This document shows, in pieces, positions 45,576-57,545 of a stretch of 64,000 nt of DNA (positions within the stretch are counted from its first letter, which is position 1; the number at the start of each line of letters is the position of its first letter). The stretch spans positions 21,019,501-21,083,500 of the forward strand of contig BSBM01000047.1 of the NCBI GenBank assembly GCA_027924585.1. The letters are read 5' to 3'. The DNA comes from Larix kaempferi (lineage: Eukaryota > Streptophyta > Pinopsida > Pinales > Pinaceae). The notes below the pieces were generated by a model, which saw only the letters and a program-made list of their open reading frames with translations, did not search any database and was not told the DNA's origin. A program made the position numbers and the translations under genes.

Positions 45576-48265
45576 ATGGAAGATTCAGACTTTGAGTTGT
45601 ATGAGGAGGAAGATTATTTTTATGAAGAGTATGATAATTATGATGAGCAATATGAAGAATACTGCAGACGGTATGAGGAAGAGAATTCCCAAGAAGTACC
45701 TTCCACAAGAATCTCCCATGAGATCATGATTGGAAGAAGAGACTATGGTTATTCTGATAGCCATATTCAGGAAAAAGTTGCATGTTCCATAGTCAAAGAT
45801 CAACCTTCTATGGAAGAGTTGATAAAAGATATGAAAGCTTTATTGGATTCATGTGACTTCACAAGAATCTTTGGATCCTCTTCAAGAAGAGTCTCCAAGA
45901 ATCTTCATCCTAAGACAACCAGTGAGAAGCAAGACCCAAAAACCAATCATGAGATTGTTGACACAATGGAAGAAGAATCTACTGCAAGATTCTATGCTGA
46001 GGATCTCAAGATCACCTCAGAAGTGATTGGTAAGCTTAATGATGGTGAGACATATTTTGAATCAGATCCAAAAGAAGAACCTAAATTAGATTCAAAGTCA
46101 CCACTTGAGCTTCATAGTGAAGCAAAAGTTGACCACACATCAGTTATATGTGAACTAGTAGAATTGGTGGCAGAACAAGGCACCATAACCCCACCCATTG
46201 AAGAGAGAAGCATGATGCCAAGGTATGGACCACATTCATATTTTTGTACTACTTTGTATAATGATGATTTTGCAGCCACATCAAAGCATAATTATTGCAT
46301 AAGGGATGCTGAGTCTCAAATGCTTGGTGATAAGGGTGAATGTAGTGATAGGACTGAATCACTAGAAAGGTGTTTACAGGATGCCCACATGGTTGAAAGA
46401 GAACCTATCGAGGAATGTTTTAAGTGTGAGGAATCATCTAAATATGTTTACTCTCACATATATGTGGGATACATGGAGATCCCCATTGATGAAGGTGTTG
46501 TGGGTGCAATATCCATGGAGAAAGAAGGAGGTCTTGCAACAACAGAAACTGAAAATGAGAAATTGGTGGAAGGCCAAACCACCACCATACCATCACAAGG
46601 AGGGGAAAATAAAACACATGGGATTTTTATAAATTATGATATTTATGTGCCTATGTCTCATTCTGATGGAGCATCCACTTTTGAAGAGAAGATGGCCTTG
46701 GTTGAACCCCCAGGGGTCAAGACTCCTAAATTGGGGAGAGCTAAAAATTGGAGAGTAAGCCTTACTGGTGCACCAGAGATGAATGAGCACCCCAGTTGCA
46801 GCCAAAGATATGATATTCATGATCTGAAATATGAATATATTGCAGCCCCAGAATATGGATCGGCTTTCATAACTTCAACAGAATCAGTTGAAGTTGACCC
46901 TAGGAAGCTAGAAGAAGTGAAGATTCATCTGCTAGAACCTCATTTCCTTGAAGGGACACTGAAGATGAATGAATGCAAGATCCAAGAAGCCCTTCAAACC
47001 CTCAATTACACACATGCCTTAATAAATAAACTTTGTTGGAATTTGGGGGAGCAGTCTTCCATGACAGACATTGAAGAGTTTCAGAAAGCATGGCAAGCAT
47101 AAAAGGCAAATTCTTGAACCTGCTTTCTAATAGAGATAGTTTGTTGGAGCTTGTAGAATTGTTTCATGGTACATCCTTGAGGGATGATGAAGAGATCAAC
47201 AAGCTCAATGATGAATTAATGGCCACCCAAGATTCTTTGAGAAGCACTCAAAGTGCCCTCCAAGAATCCAAGACAGAAACATTGCAGCTTCATGAAAAGT
47301 TGCAAAGATCCTCCCTACCCTCCTACTCACCATTCAGTCAACTTCATTTGGCTGAAAGCATTCTTGATCATAGGGAGGAACCTCATGAGATGGTGGATCA
47401 TGAGGATCATTCATTTTTATATGTGCTTGAAGAGTGTGCAGAACAATTTGATGAGAACCAAGCACTTGAATTTTTTCCAAGGGAACTTGAGTTGTTCCTT
47501 GAAGACAGACACTCTCCCGTGGAAGAGTGGGATGAGAGCACCCAATTTGGGCCAGCCAATAATGGAGAAGTTGCAGCCATAATTCTGATCACTGAAGGTT
47601 GCAAACATGCAAAGAAGGTTCACAGTTCTTTCCCACATGTCCTAGATTCAACAACACCAATGGGGAATGAACAATGGATAAATAATTTTTTTTGGTTTTT
47701 GTCACATATACAGCAGGAGGATCATGATCTGTCCCCATGGGAGATAGATCCTATTGCAGAAGAGATGGTTGATTATAGCTCATATAAATCAGCAAGGAAG
47801 ATCGTTGATTCATCCACTGGATGGATGAATAGAGGCATCACTGAAATGGAAAATATGGAAGGTAAAAAGTTCACTTGTTTCTGCAATAAATTTTTTTTTA
47901 TAACTGACATTGTCTTGAATTGTGAGCAGCAACAAAGATATATTTTGCAGCCATTTGATGTCACTCATCCACATATGGATTGGGTGAAAGATTACATGAC
48001 AAGCATGAAATATCCTTGCAAAAATATTTCTGCTTATGGTCAAGGGAAGGCAGCTAAGCAGGAAAATTGCCAAGATAAATTAATGATTACTTGCAGAAGT
48101 TGGCCTATGTGGAGGGAATCCACATGCTTGGAGATTGGAAAAAGGAAGTTGATACTTTGGGATCCTGGAATTCATGGGAGTGACAGATTGCCAAAGGTGA
48201 TAGAAAATTTTTGGTCATTGCAAGAGAAACAGTGGGATCCAGGAATTCTACTCAAGTTAAACTAA
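45576..48265 (+). CDS. Element C long ORF(s), unrecognised acidic protein, one frameshift
   Basis: Frame 1 runs 45576-47102 (508 codons) from MEDSDFELYEEEDYFYEEYD, starting ~107 nt after the LTR. Frame 2 runs 47090-48265 (391 codons) from MASIKGKFLNLLSNRDSLLE, overlapping by 13 nt. In element B the matching passage reads straight through (AMCHIKGNFMSLLFDRN), so C lost about one base near 47095, or uses a frameshift there. The N-terminus is very acidic (E, D, Y). The middle has SHIYVGYMEIPIDE and FLEGTLKMNECKIQEALQTL; coiled-coil-like stretches lie near 47200-47310. The C-terminus has two WDPGI motifs (LWDPGIHGS, QWDPGILLK). No zinc knuckle, protease, RT or integrase. Both frames being open suggests recent activity. 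The role is unknown; a divergent structural (Gag-like) protein is possible. Confidence 0.75.
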
Positions 48266-48438
48266 CTGGGTTGAAAATTTTGTCCATTACTGGTTAATTG
48301 CAGATATAGATTACAGTGCAGTTTTTATTTTCTTCCACAGTCATTTTTTTGAAGGCTCAAGTTTAATTTTCAGAATTTTCAGTGGATGGGGACATTTATA
48401 ATCAGAGTGGTGCAACAGAATCTTGGTGGAGTCTTAAC

Positions 48439-48458
48439 ATTGCTTGAGGACAAGCAAT
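48439..48458 (+). other. Perfect hairpin next to the 3' LTR (element C)
   Basis: ATTGCTTG, loop AGGA, CAAGCAAT, identical to element B and again ending 17 nt before the LTR. Followed by purine-rich GGTAAGGAAGGA, the likely polypurine tract. Confidence 0.8.
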
Positions 48459-48474
48459 CTTGGTAAGGAAGGAC

Positions 48475-50534
48475 TGTCATGTCCCCAATTTTGGCTCATC
48501 CAGTACCATGGGTGAAAGGGGACAAGATCAACCCCTAAGGGAATTAAATGGTATTAATTCTATGTGCTTAGAATTAATTTTATTCTAAGTCTCACAAATT
48601 GGCAAATTTATTTATTAAAGGTAATTTTGATAAATAAAATTAATGGATAAAGAGCAAGTGGGCCAAGAGGGCACCCATATGGAATATGTTGCCAAAATGG
48701 AGTAGGGTGTATTTTTGGAGGCAATTATACAACATGAGTTAATTAATCATTAATTAATTGATTAAATGTTGAAGTGTGAATTGATTCTGAGTTGTAATAT
48801 TTTTATTAATAAATATTGCTACTAAATATTGGCAAGTGGTGATGATAAGGTTGGAGGAATTACTTGGAGTAGAAGTCAAGTAAACACTAGAGTCCAAAAA
48901 TGTTGCCAAAATGGAGAAAAGAGGCTTATTTCAGGAAAATCAACATAAATCCAGGAAAAGCAGGAAAGTTGAAAAAGCAGGAAATTTTTGAAAGTAGGAA
49001 AGTTTAGAAAAGGAAGGAAAATCAGAAAAAAGTGGAAAGAAAGAAAAGCCAAACCAAGCAAAGCAAGGAAAGTATGTCCACTCATGGGTGACCTATTCTC
49101 ACAGGTCACCAAGCCAAGTAACTTTCTCAACAGGTCAACATGAATTCTATAAAAGAATGATTCCAACTCCATTTCACATCTTTTGTTAGTTTGAGAAATT
49201 TTATGAATGCATTTGTGCATCCAAGGCTTGGGAGGTGTGCCCCTAGTCAAGCATGGGAGATGTGCCCCAGCTTTCTTTGAGAGGATGATGGAATCTAGCC
49301 ATTATCACTGATTTTATTTGCAGATAATAAAGCTGACCATGATGAATTTCAAGTTCAGAATAATCTTCACCAAAGTCAAAGATCGAATCCTTCTTCTCTC
49401 TTCTATTCTACAACTAGTTTCCTATGTGCAAGAGGAGAGACACTTCTATCATCTTATGAGAGGAATATTGGCATATTTCTGATGTAATAACATAGTATGT
49501 AATTTTCAGATATCAATCACTTCAATACAAATTACAGAACTCTGATTTCTTCTCCAATTTATGCACCCCTTCTAGATTTAGCTAGAATTTGACTAGCTTT
49601 CAATGAATGATTCATAAGTCAATGAGTAAAAGTCCAAATGAAGTCATTCTTGTTCTTGGAGTTATATAATATATAAAATGATATGATCCAACCTCTGTTT
49701 CATAAATTTTATTTCATTTGAGCACTGTTTGGGAGTCCAAAAGTCGAGCTAGTTGAGTTGTCCGGAATTGTCATTTTACTAGTTATGCTATAATACTTGC
49801 TCAGATCTCTTTTCAACTTTCTAGAATGATGTATCAATCTTTAATGACTTTTATTAAATGATATTTAACCTATGTAGTCTTAGAAACACCCATCTACAAT
49901 CTCCAGTTAAATACTTCACCCATACTAGTCTGCATATGCTGAGAACCCCAGGAGCATTGGAGTAGAGTTCAAACGGGATGTTCTTGAAACATAAATGGTC
50001 TCAATACATTGTGCAGAGGTATAAAATCATATCAGAACCTTCCATCCATCCATAGCCTTTGTACTTGCCCATCTCTAGCAATTCTAGCTTCCTTAGCCAT
50101 TGTTTTGATCAAATTTGAGAAGCCTAGAGTTTTTGTATCACTTGTATAACATGGTACATTACAGTGGTACCTACATGAACACAAATATCAGTTTATTAAT
50201 CCTTCCCAACTCCTTGATCTAGTTTGTATATGCGGATGTACCCAGGAAGCCTTGTTGTAGACTTTGGGGATGCCGATGTTCGAAGCATAAATGGTCTCCG
50301 TGCTTTGTACAAAGGATCCTAAAATATTTCCTTCTATCTAAATTGCTGCTGTACACTCTCCCATGTAAATTCCAAAACCTAAAGTCACCCCTACCATACT
50401 TGATCAGTGCCCCTGTACACCTCACTTACATCCTGCTCACCGTAAAGAAATTGTCTAAAATTTACTAGTGAAAATCCTGATAAATTCGACAGTTGGAGTT
50501 AGTATTCTGGCCAATTCTTGGCTGGGATATTACA
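48475..50534 (+). repeat. Element C 3' LTR
   Basis: 2060 bp, TATA box at 49148-49154. A few percent different from the 5' LTR by eye. Followed by CAGAT. Confidence 0.88.
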
Positions 50535-50539
50535 CAGAT

Positions 50540-50900
50540 GTACACACCAAACACCACATCCGTTGTCACTACATGCCAATCATCATCATTCTTGCTAGCT
50601 GGCCGTCACCTCCCCGATGGTTTTATATATATATTATAACCAAACCTTAAAATGAGTTTAGATTATAACCATATCAACAGTGCTTTTCTTCTTTGTCTAT
50701 AAATTAAAGGTAAATATATGATAGTTGGTTTGGTTTATTGTATAGTAGGTAGGTGCTAGGTGTACTTTTAGATTTTTAAATACTATTTTTTCTCCTGCTA
50801 GAATGGGATATGGAGTTAAATTTCCTCTTGCCTTAAGAAATTTAGAATTGGGAAAAAACATAGACACTATAGGTTTGATTATCAACCTAGGACCATCCCA
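50540..50900. other. No recognisable feature
   Basis: Flank of element C. The first ~25 bp belong to the split exon candidate (43248-43413). The rest is AT-rich with TA repeats near 50625. Confidence 0.5.
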
Positions 50901-52330
50901 GTTGGATCAAGTCCTTTCCATATATTTTCTTCTAGTTCCAGTTTACAAAATGTATTGGTATTACCTAAAATAGAAAAAGGAAAAAGACCCATGACCCATG
51001 AAGAGCAGACTCTTCTCTTACCTCAAAGTCCATCAGAAAAGTCTACAACATCTCAGAAAACAAATAAACATGGAGAGTCTATGGGAGAAATGAAAAGGTT
51101 GAAAGTTGAAAAGGGATAAACTTATGGCTCTCAAAGAGTACATACAGATCCTTTTTAGCAAATGAATGCAAAGGGAACTATGGTTTTAAATATCGATGGA
51201 TTAATTGATCCCACACATACAATACAATTATGGGTAAATCATTATTTAACTATGCAACAAGTTAGTAGTTGGATTAATGAAGTAGTAGTAGAAATTACTG
51301 TTTGAGATATGTCTAGCGTGGCCTCAAATTTGCGGATTACAAGTTCAGAGGATGTTAGACAAGATATTTATCAAAGTGTCACTTAAAACTGCTACGTACT
51401 AAGTTAAAATTGTCCAATTTACATCAGTTTGAGGATTACTATGCTTATTATCAAAAACATGTTTAACGACTTGGTCTGCATAGGAATGACATGGTTAAAA
51501 TTCAGTTTTTGAATCCTTTGCCTTAAAATTTAAGATAGTTTGTTGTGACTATCATATCACTTTATTTTTTGGATCTTACCAATAAAGCTAGAAGAGAAAT
51601 CAGAAAAATCAACTGCATGCATAAGCTCAACATAAATTACCTAATATATCTCCTTCTATATGTTTTGCAATAGAAGGAGCCCATCAATTTGAATGCTTTC
51701 AAAAGAAAAATAAAAGTCATATTCTACATTTAGAGAAAGTACATCTAGAAACTTCAAACCTTTTAAATATTTTAGAAAAAGAAGATGACTAATTATGAGA
51801 AAGGTCGCTATGCTCATAATTGTTCTTCCAAAGGCCCTACTAATACTAAAGTTCCTTTTGTAGAACCTCAATGTTGAAGAAAATTGTGACTTGATTGAAA
51901 CTGTTGATCAATTTAATGAATGCCAATACTTGAATCAGCCTATATATATATAATTGTAAATTTTGTAGATATAGATGAAAGTATTGAGGATATTATTGTT
52001 CTTGCTACCCTTAAGGAATAAATAGATTTTGTTTCCAGTGTTTTTATGACTCTAATAAGTGTCATAATTGTCAAATGAAAAGTTAATTGTTGTTGCGTCT
52101 TCCAAATTTAGTTATGAACAACATTATTCAAAACAATGTTCTAATTGTTCTTCTGATGACAATCAATTTGTTTTTCAGTTATCAACTAATACTTCCCATA
52201 TACCTAAAATTCCCCTAATGAAGCAAGTGCAAAATCAAAATTTGAGTTGTCAGAAATAGAGAAAAAGAGTAGGTCAAAATTACAACTTATAATTCTACAA
52301 AAGATCCTTTGGTCCTAACTCTTTACAGAC
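50901..52330 (+). pseudogene. Degenerate gag- or capsid-like retroelement relic
   Basis: Plus strand, broken. Legible pieces: KIEKGKRPMTHEEQTLL (about 50970), GTMVLNIDGLIDPTHTIQLW (about 51178-51237), and at the distal end KGRYAHNCSSKGP (about 51800-51840), like the GH(Y/F)A..C half of a CCHC knuckle. Downstream (51950-52330) are further acidic fragments. This order fits a retroelement nucleocapsid region. It could be an LTR retrotransposon gag or an endogenous pararetrovirus coat-protein region; no RT or movement-protein motif here settles it. Many stops, so it is non-functional. Confidence 0.35.
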
Positions 52331-54916
52331 AGGAAATAAAACTACTACAACCACCCAGAACAATTAATTCCTATGTGTTGGCATCAAAATCTATACAAAT
52401 GGAAATAAAAAAAAGTTGTGACTACTTAGCTCAATATATCTATTCCTATCAAGATTGATAAAAATGGTAAGAAAGAGTTTATTAAATTAAAATAGTAATA
52501 GTTTCCTAAGTCTACAGTGTTAGGTGTGTATCCATTTTCAATAACTTTTACGTTTTCTTTAAACAAAAATGGTTTAAAAATTAATAAATATAATTACATA
52601 ACACTTTTACATCAATATTGTTTTTAATTTTAATTTTAAATTTTAAATAAAATTATCATATCACAATTTACTTTAATTGGTTTATTATTCATAATATAAA
52701 TTAAATTTAAAAATAATTAAATTAATTAATTACTTTATTTTATTTATATATATATATAATAAATTGAGTTTTGAAACTAAAATTATTAAAATTCTTTACA
52801 CTTTAACATACACTCCCAAAAGTAACATAGGTTGTAGTTAAGAGATATACTCCCAAAAATTAACATAGGTTATTATGCTCTAGCAAGGAATAATAAGATA
52901 GAATTTCGAATCTCATCTCTTCTGTTTTGCCACATAAAAGAAGAGGGTTGTGGAAGTTCCTTGTGGAAGGCTCTACTTTCCATATAGAATTGACATTTTG
53001 GCGAGGTTTCAAAGAATAGTAATGACACCAACGAGCTGAGTCCCTTGGCGAGGGTTTAAGACCAATACACGCTTCACAAATTCAATTTCTACAAAATATA
53101 GACAATATAAGAGAGCACAACATGATGTAAAAATTTTAAAGACAAAATGTAACAATTTAGATACACACAAACAATCAGTTTTTCTTTATAAAACTAGTTC
53201 AATATGCATTTTATTAATTGATAGAAAATTTATACAATTTATATTACTGACTTCAAAAGGATTTCTTTAGAGATTACAAGTGAGCTCAAAGATCCTACAA
53301 TTCTTCTCATTGTAAAAATTCCTAGCTTATTGGTCTCAACGTGGGATCGTAAATTTTTCTCATTGTCAAATTCTTAGCTTACTGGTCTCAACATGGGAGA
53401 TTACAAGTGGGACCAAAGATCGTACAATTCATGTCATTGGGTGAGTGTGGAAGTCTTCCACCACCTTGTAATCCCTACCCTCTTCTACTGGCACACCTTC
53501 TTTCTCTGGATTATCAAGCTATATGCCCACACTTGCATTAACGCCATCACAATTATATTATAAATAATTGATATTCTATTATACATTCCCAACCAACAAA
53601 GTTTTCTTAAAACAAAAATTGACACTAATGGGAAAATGATTTGCTATGTGAATTAGACTCACTTTGAGCAGCGAGAATGATAGTTGGTTGGGGGACCTTG
53701 CGGGCCTGCAAGTTGAATGAAGAGATGATCCAATTATTGTATGGCGAAATGTTTAGAAAATAAGAACTTAACAAGAGGCCCATGCATGGCCGTGAGTTTT
53801 TTGTGAAGTCACATGCATACCCACACTCATACATGGAAATTCCTTATTTCCAATCATGGAAGGAAATCAACAAAAAGACGGAAACTATGATTGGAATGGA
53901 ATCAACAAAAGGATGGAAAGCGTGTCCAGCTTTCCTCTTTAACTTATGGGAAGTTTCCATTAATGAATGTTAGGAATATATTTACTATTGTTTTTGTCAA
54001 TTTATTTAATCTTCATTTCTATGGTATGAGAGCGATCACGTTTGGAAAAAATCCCTCTAGAAATTAAAATAAATAAATAAAAAACTAAAACTTTAGTTAC
54101 CACTTTATACATTTTGAAATATTAAATGTTCTTACTTAAAACTAATGAAAAAAGTGAAAACAATAGTCTTTGCCTCGACTAGTAAAAAGGTACATGGTTA
54201 AAATAAATTTATTTGGTTGTATTATATTGAACATAATGGTAAATCATTTTTAAATTGTCAATATTGTGAGAAATGTAAGAGGGCCTTGCCATGGCGTATA
54301 TTAAATTCACTGAATTTTATTTGGATTTTTTTTATTTAGTTATATGTAGTATAAAATTTTATACTAAAGTTTTAATAGTAATTTTTTTTATAATGTATTT
54401 TGTTTTAAATTTTATTTGTATTATAATGAAAATGTGTTTCTAATTGTTTGATACTATTGTATTGGAAATTTTCAAGTAGTCATGATTACCTAATTTAAAA
54501 AAAATCACAACTTATATTTTTTGTGAAGTTAAAAACAAAACTCAAAATCATAGGCACTAGAAAGAGAGTAGATATATTCAAGAAATATTATCTCAAAATA
54601 TTATACGACATTGAAGAGAAGGATTTTTTTACAAACTAACTCAATTGCAATAATTTAACATAATGGATGAATATTTTCATGATTTGCATGTACTAAGCAC
54701 TCAAATCAACAACCTATCCAATGACAGCTACTACAAATTGCCAATTCATGATTGAAGGGAATATAATGAACAAACTCAATTTACTAGATATCAAGAATAC
54801 AAAGCAAGTACAACAAAAAAACAACCAAATTCAATGAAAAGGATCGTATGTTGTATTAGCAACCTCCATATCCCAAATTCAAAAAAACAAGCTCAATATA
54901 TATTCCTCCTCACAAA
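52331..54916. other. AT-rich intergenic DNA
   Basis: No gene found. Contains a short direct repeat (ACTCCCAAAA.TAACATAGGTT at 52811 and 52849) and a pair of ~100-bp repeated passages (AGATTACAAGTG, CTTA.TGGTCTCAAC) at 53270-53440. The remainder is A/T-rich with no motif. Confidence 0.5.
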
Positions 54917-57545
54917 ATGATTTCAACATTAGATACAAGGAATGATAAGAATAGATGTTTCAAATGTAAAGCACCCAAATGGAACCTAGGCCATAAATGC
55001 AAGGACAAAATGCTTTGCCCATGTGAAAACATAGTAGTGATAGTTACAAAGAAGAGGAAGTACATGATACATCTATTTTTGACACAAAAATTGGCAATGA
55101 GAAATCCACCAATCATAAGTCCATTCCAACACTATTTGTCACCACAATGAAGAGTATTTCTCAACCCCATACTCTTAAATTCTTTGGATACATTAAGAAA
55201 ACCAAAGTAACGGTGCTTATAAATAGTGGTAGTTTGCATGACTTTATAGCTACAAGAATAGAAAAGAAATTAAATATGTTCATATACCCTACCTCCAACT
55301 TTCAAATATCAATTTTGGGGGACATAATTAATTCTTTCGATGGGAAATTCCATAAGATAGAATTGACTATCAATATGTACCAATTAAGATATTCAATGTA
55401 TGCATTGGTAATTAAGGGAGTAGATGTTGTCTTGGGAGTGTAATGGTTAATGGTTAGCCACTATTGGTACAATTGGGCTAATGCTACAAAAACAATTTCT
55501 AAGATTTTATGAAAATGGAAAAAATACAAATTCATAGAATCAATGACCCATTGACCTAGATAGTCTCATCAAACAAAATCAATAAAATGATTTGGAAAGG
55601 AGACAACCTTATGTTTTAAAATGTTATTCAATGGAGGCAATGATTTATGAAATAGAATATCCAATGGGACATGATAAGAAATTCTTAAGATATAATACAA
55701 ATTTTCAAGATTTATCTCAAGGCCATCCTCCAGACTGATCGAGATATCATATCATGGAGTTCATCCCTAGATGAACTCTAGTTAGGAGAAATATTACAAT
55801 GATTCTCCTAAACATAAAATAGAAATTGAGTGCCTAGTTCAAGAATTATTATATTCTTCCATAATATCCCGAAGCAAGAGTCCATACTCAACATTAGTCA
55901 TGTACTCATAGGGAAAAATGATAGCTCCTATAGACTCTATATGGACAATTATACAATAAATTATAGTACCACCTACATTAAATTAGATTACCATTAAAGA
56001 TAATTTCCCCCATTTTTGGACAAACTATTGGATGAATATCATGGTGCTAATTATTTATGCAATCTTTCTCTAAAATCAAGCTATTATCAAATAACAATAC
56101 GGGGAGAGGAAATTCCCAAGGCTTCTTTATGTACCTATGAGCACCTGTATGAATTATGTGTGATGCATTTTGAACTATCCAATACATTGGCTACCTTCCA
56201 AGAGTTGATGAACAACTTATTCCATCCACACTTGTAGAATTGTTTACTTGTGTTCTTTGATAATATATTGATTTACAACAAAAAGTGTATCTTACACCTC
56301 AAGCATGTAGAGTCAATGTTTAAACTATTACAAGAAAAGATGTTAAATGCAAACAAATCAAAATGTAGATTTAGAATAGGAAAAATATAATTTTTGCAGC
56401 AAATTGTATAAGATGAAGGATTCAAGGTAGACCCAAATAAAATTGTTGTTATTACTAATTGGCCTACTCAAAAATATCACATAACTAGAACCGTTCATAG
56501 GTCTTATAGGTTATTATAGAATATTTGTAAAAAAAAATATGTAGAGATTCTTGCTCCAGTAGCAACATTGTCGGAAAAATATGGTTTTAGATTGACTGAT
56601 GTAGTAGGAGCTTGTTTTAAGAGGATGAATATGTCAATGACTTCGACTCTTCTTTTGGATTCCCTGGAATTCATAAAATGTTTTGTGATCAAATGAGATG
56701 ATTTAGGGATAGGAATTGAATCTATGCTTATTCAAGAAAATCACCCCACTTCCTTTGAAAGTTAAATATTAAACCATAGAGAGAAAGAAAAATATACATA
56801 CACCAAGGAAATGCTTATCATTAGAAAAAAAAATGGGTAAGAAAAATACAAATTTTTGACCTTGAAATTCCTTACAAGGGAAAGGAAAATGAAGTTGCTA
56901 ATAGACTATTAAGAAAAAAAGAGAGAAATTCTACACCATGCTCAAAATTCACTTGGGAAAATGATAGAATTTAGTATAAGGGATGAATATATCTACTTAG
57001 CGCTCCAAAATTAAAAATCCAAGTCATAAAAGAGAATACGATTCTCTGACTACAAGCAATGTGGGTTCTTTAAAAAATAGTACAACATCTCAAAATCCTT
57101 CTTATGGAAAGGAATTAAGACTGATATTTGAAAACATTTTTCTAAATGTGGCACCTATCAGTGCCATAATTTTGAATTAGTTTCACCATTGGGACTCCTT
57201 CAACCCATTCAAATATTAGATAAAAAAAATGTACTAAAGTATGTATGGATTTTATCACACATATCCCAACCTTAGAGGGTAAGGATAAGATAATTTTAAT
57301 CATAGATATATTTACCCTATATGCCCACTTAATTGGAATATCATCAAGAGATAAATCTAGTTAAATCTTTCATATCTATTTAAAAATATCTATAGACTCC
57401 ATGACTTTCGCAAAGTTATTGTTATTGATATGGACCCCAAATTTGCTTGCAACTTTTGGAAGGAATTGTTATAGAAAGTATGGACCACATTAACCCTGAG
57501 CAATCAATACCAACCATAAATAGATGGGCAAGCTAAAGTGGTAAA
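54917..57545 (+). pseudogene. Ty3/gypsy gag-pol relic
   Basis: Plus strand, many stops. CCHC-like CFKCKAPKWNLGHKCK (54957-55005). Protease VTVLINSGSLHDFI (55206-55248), where the catalytic DSG is NSG, then VDVVLGV. RT from about 55980: HFLDKLLDEYHGANYLCNLS-like text, ATFQELMNNLF, LVFFDNILIYNK (YLDD-type box as FFDN, near 56250). Then DEGFKVDPNKI, and integrase (KYVWILSHIS, PTINRWAS-like end about 57180-57545). The order PR-RT-RNaseH-INT is Ty3/gypsy. No LTR seen; the integrase is cut at 57545 at the edge of family X copy 2. Confidence 0.82.

Larger units (their letters stand above)
43414..50534 (+). mobile_element. Non-autonomous LTR retrotransposon C (TGTCATGTCCC family)
   Basis: LTRs at 43414-45469 and 48475-50534, both TGTCATGTCCC...GATATTACA, flanked by CAGAC (43409-43413) and CAGAT (50535-50539), a 5-bp duplication with one change. 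Perfect tRNA-Met primer site. The ~3 kb interior has two long overlapping frames and no Gag/Pol signature. A hairpin and purine-rich tract precede the 3' LTR. Related to element B by LTR start, primer site, hairpin and encoded protein, but LTR bodies differ. Primer type and hairpin suggest Ty3/gypsy descent. Confidence 0.9.
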
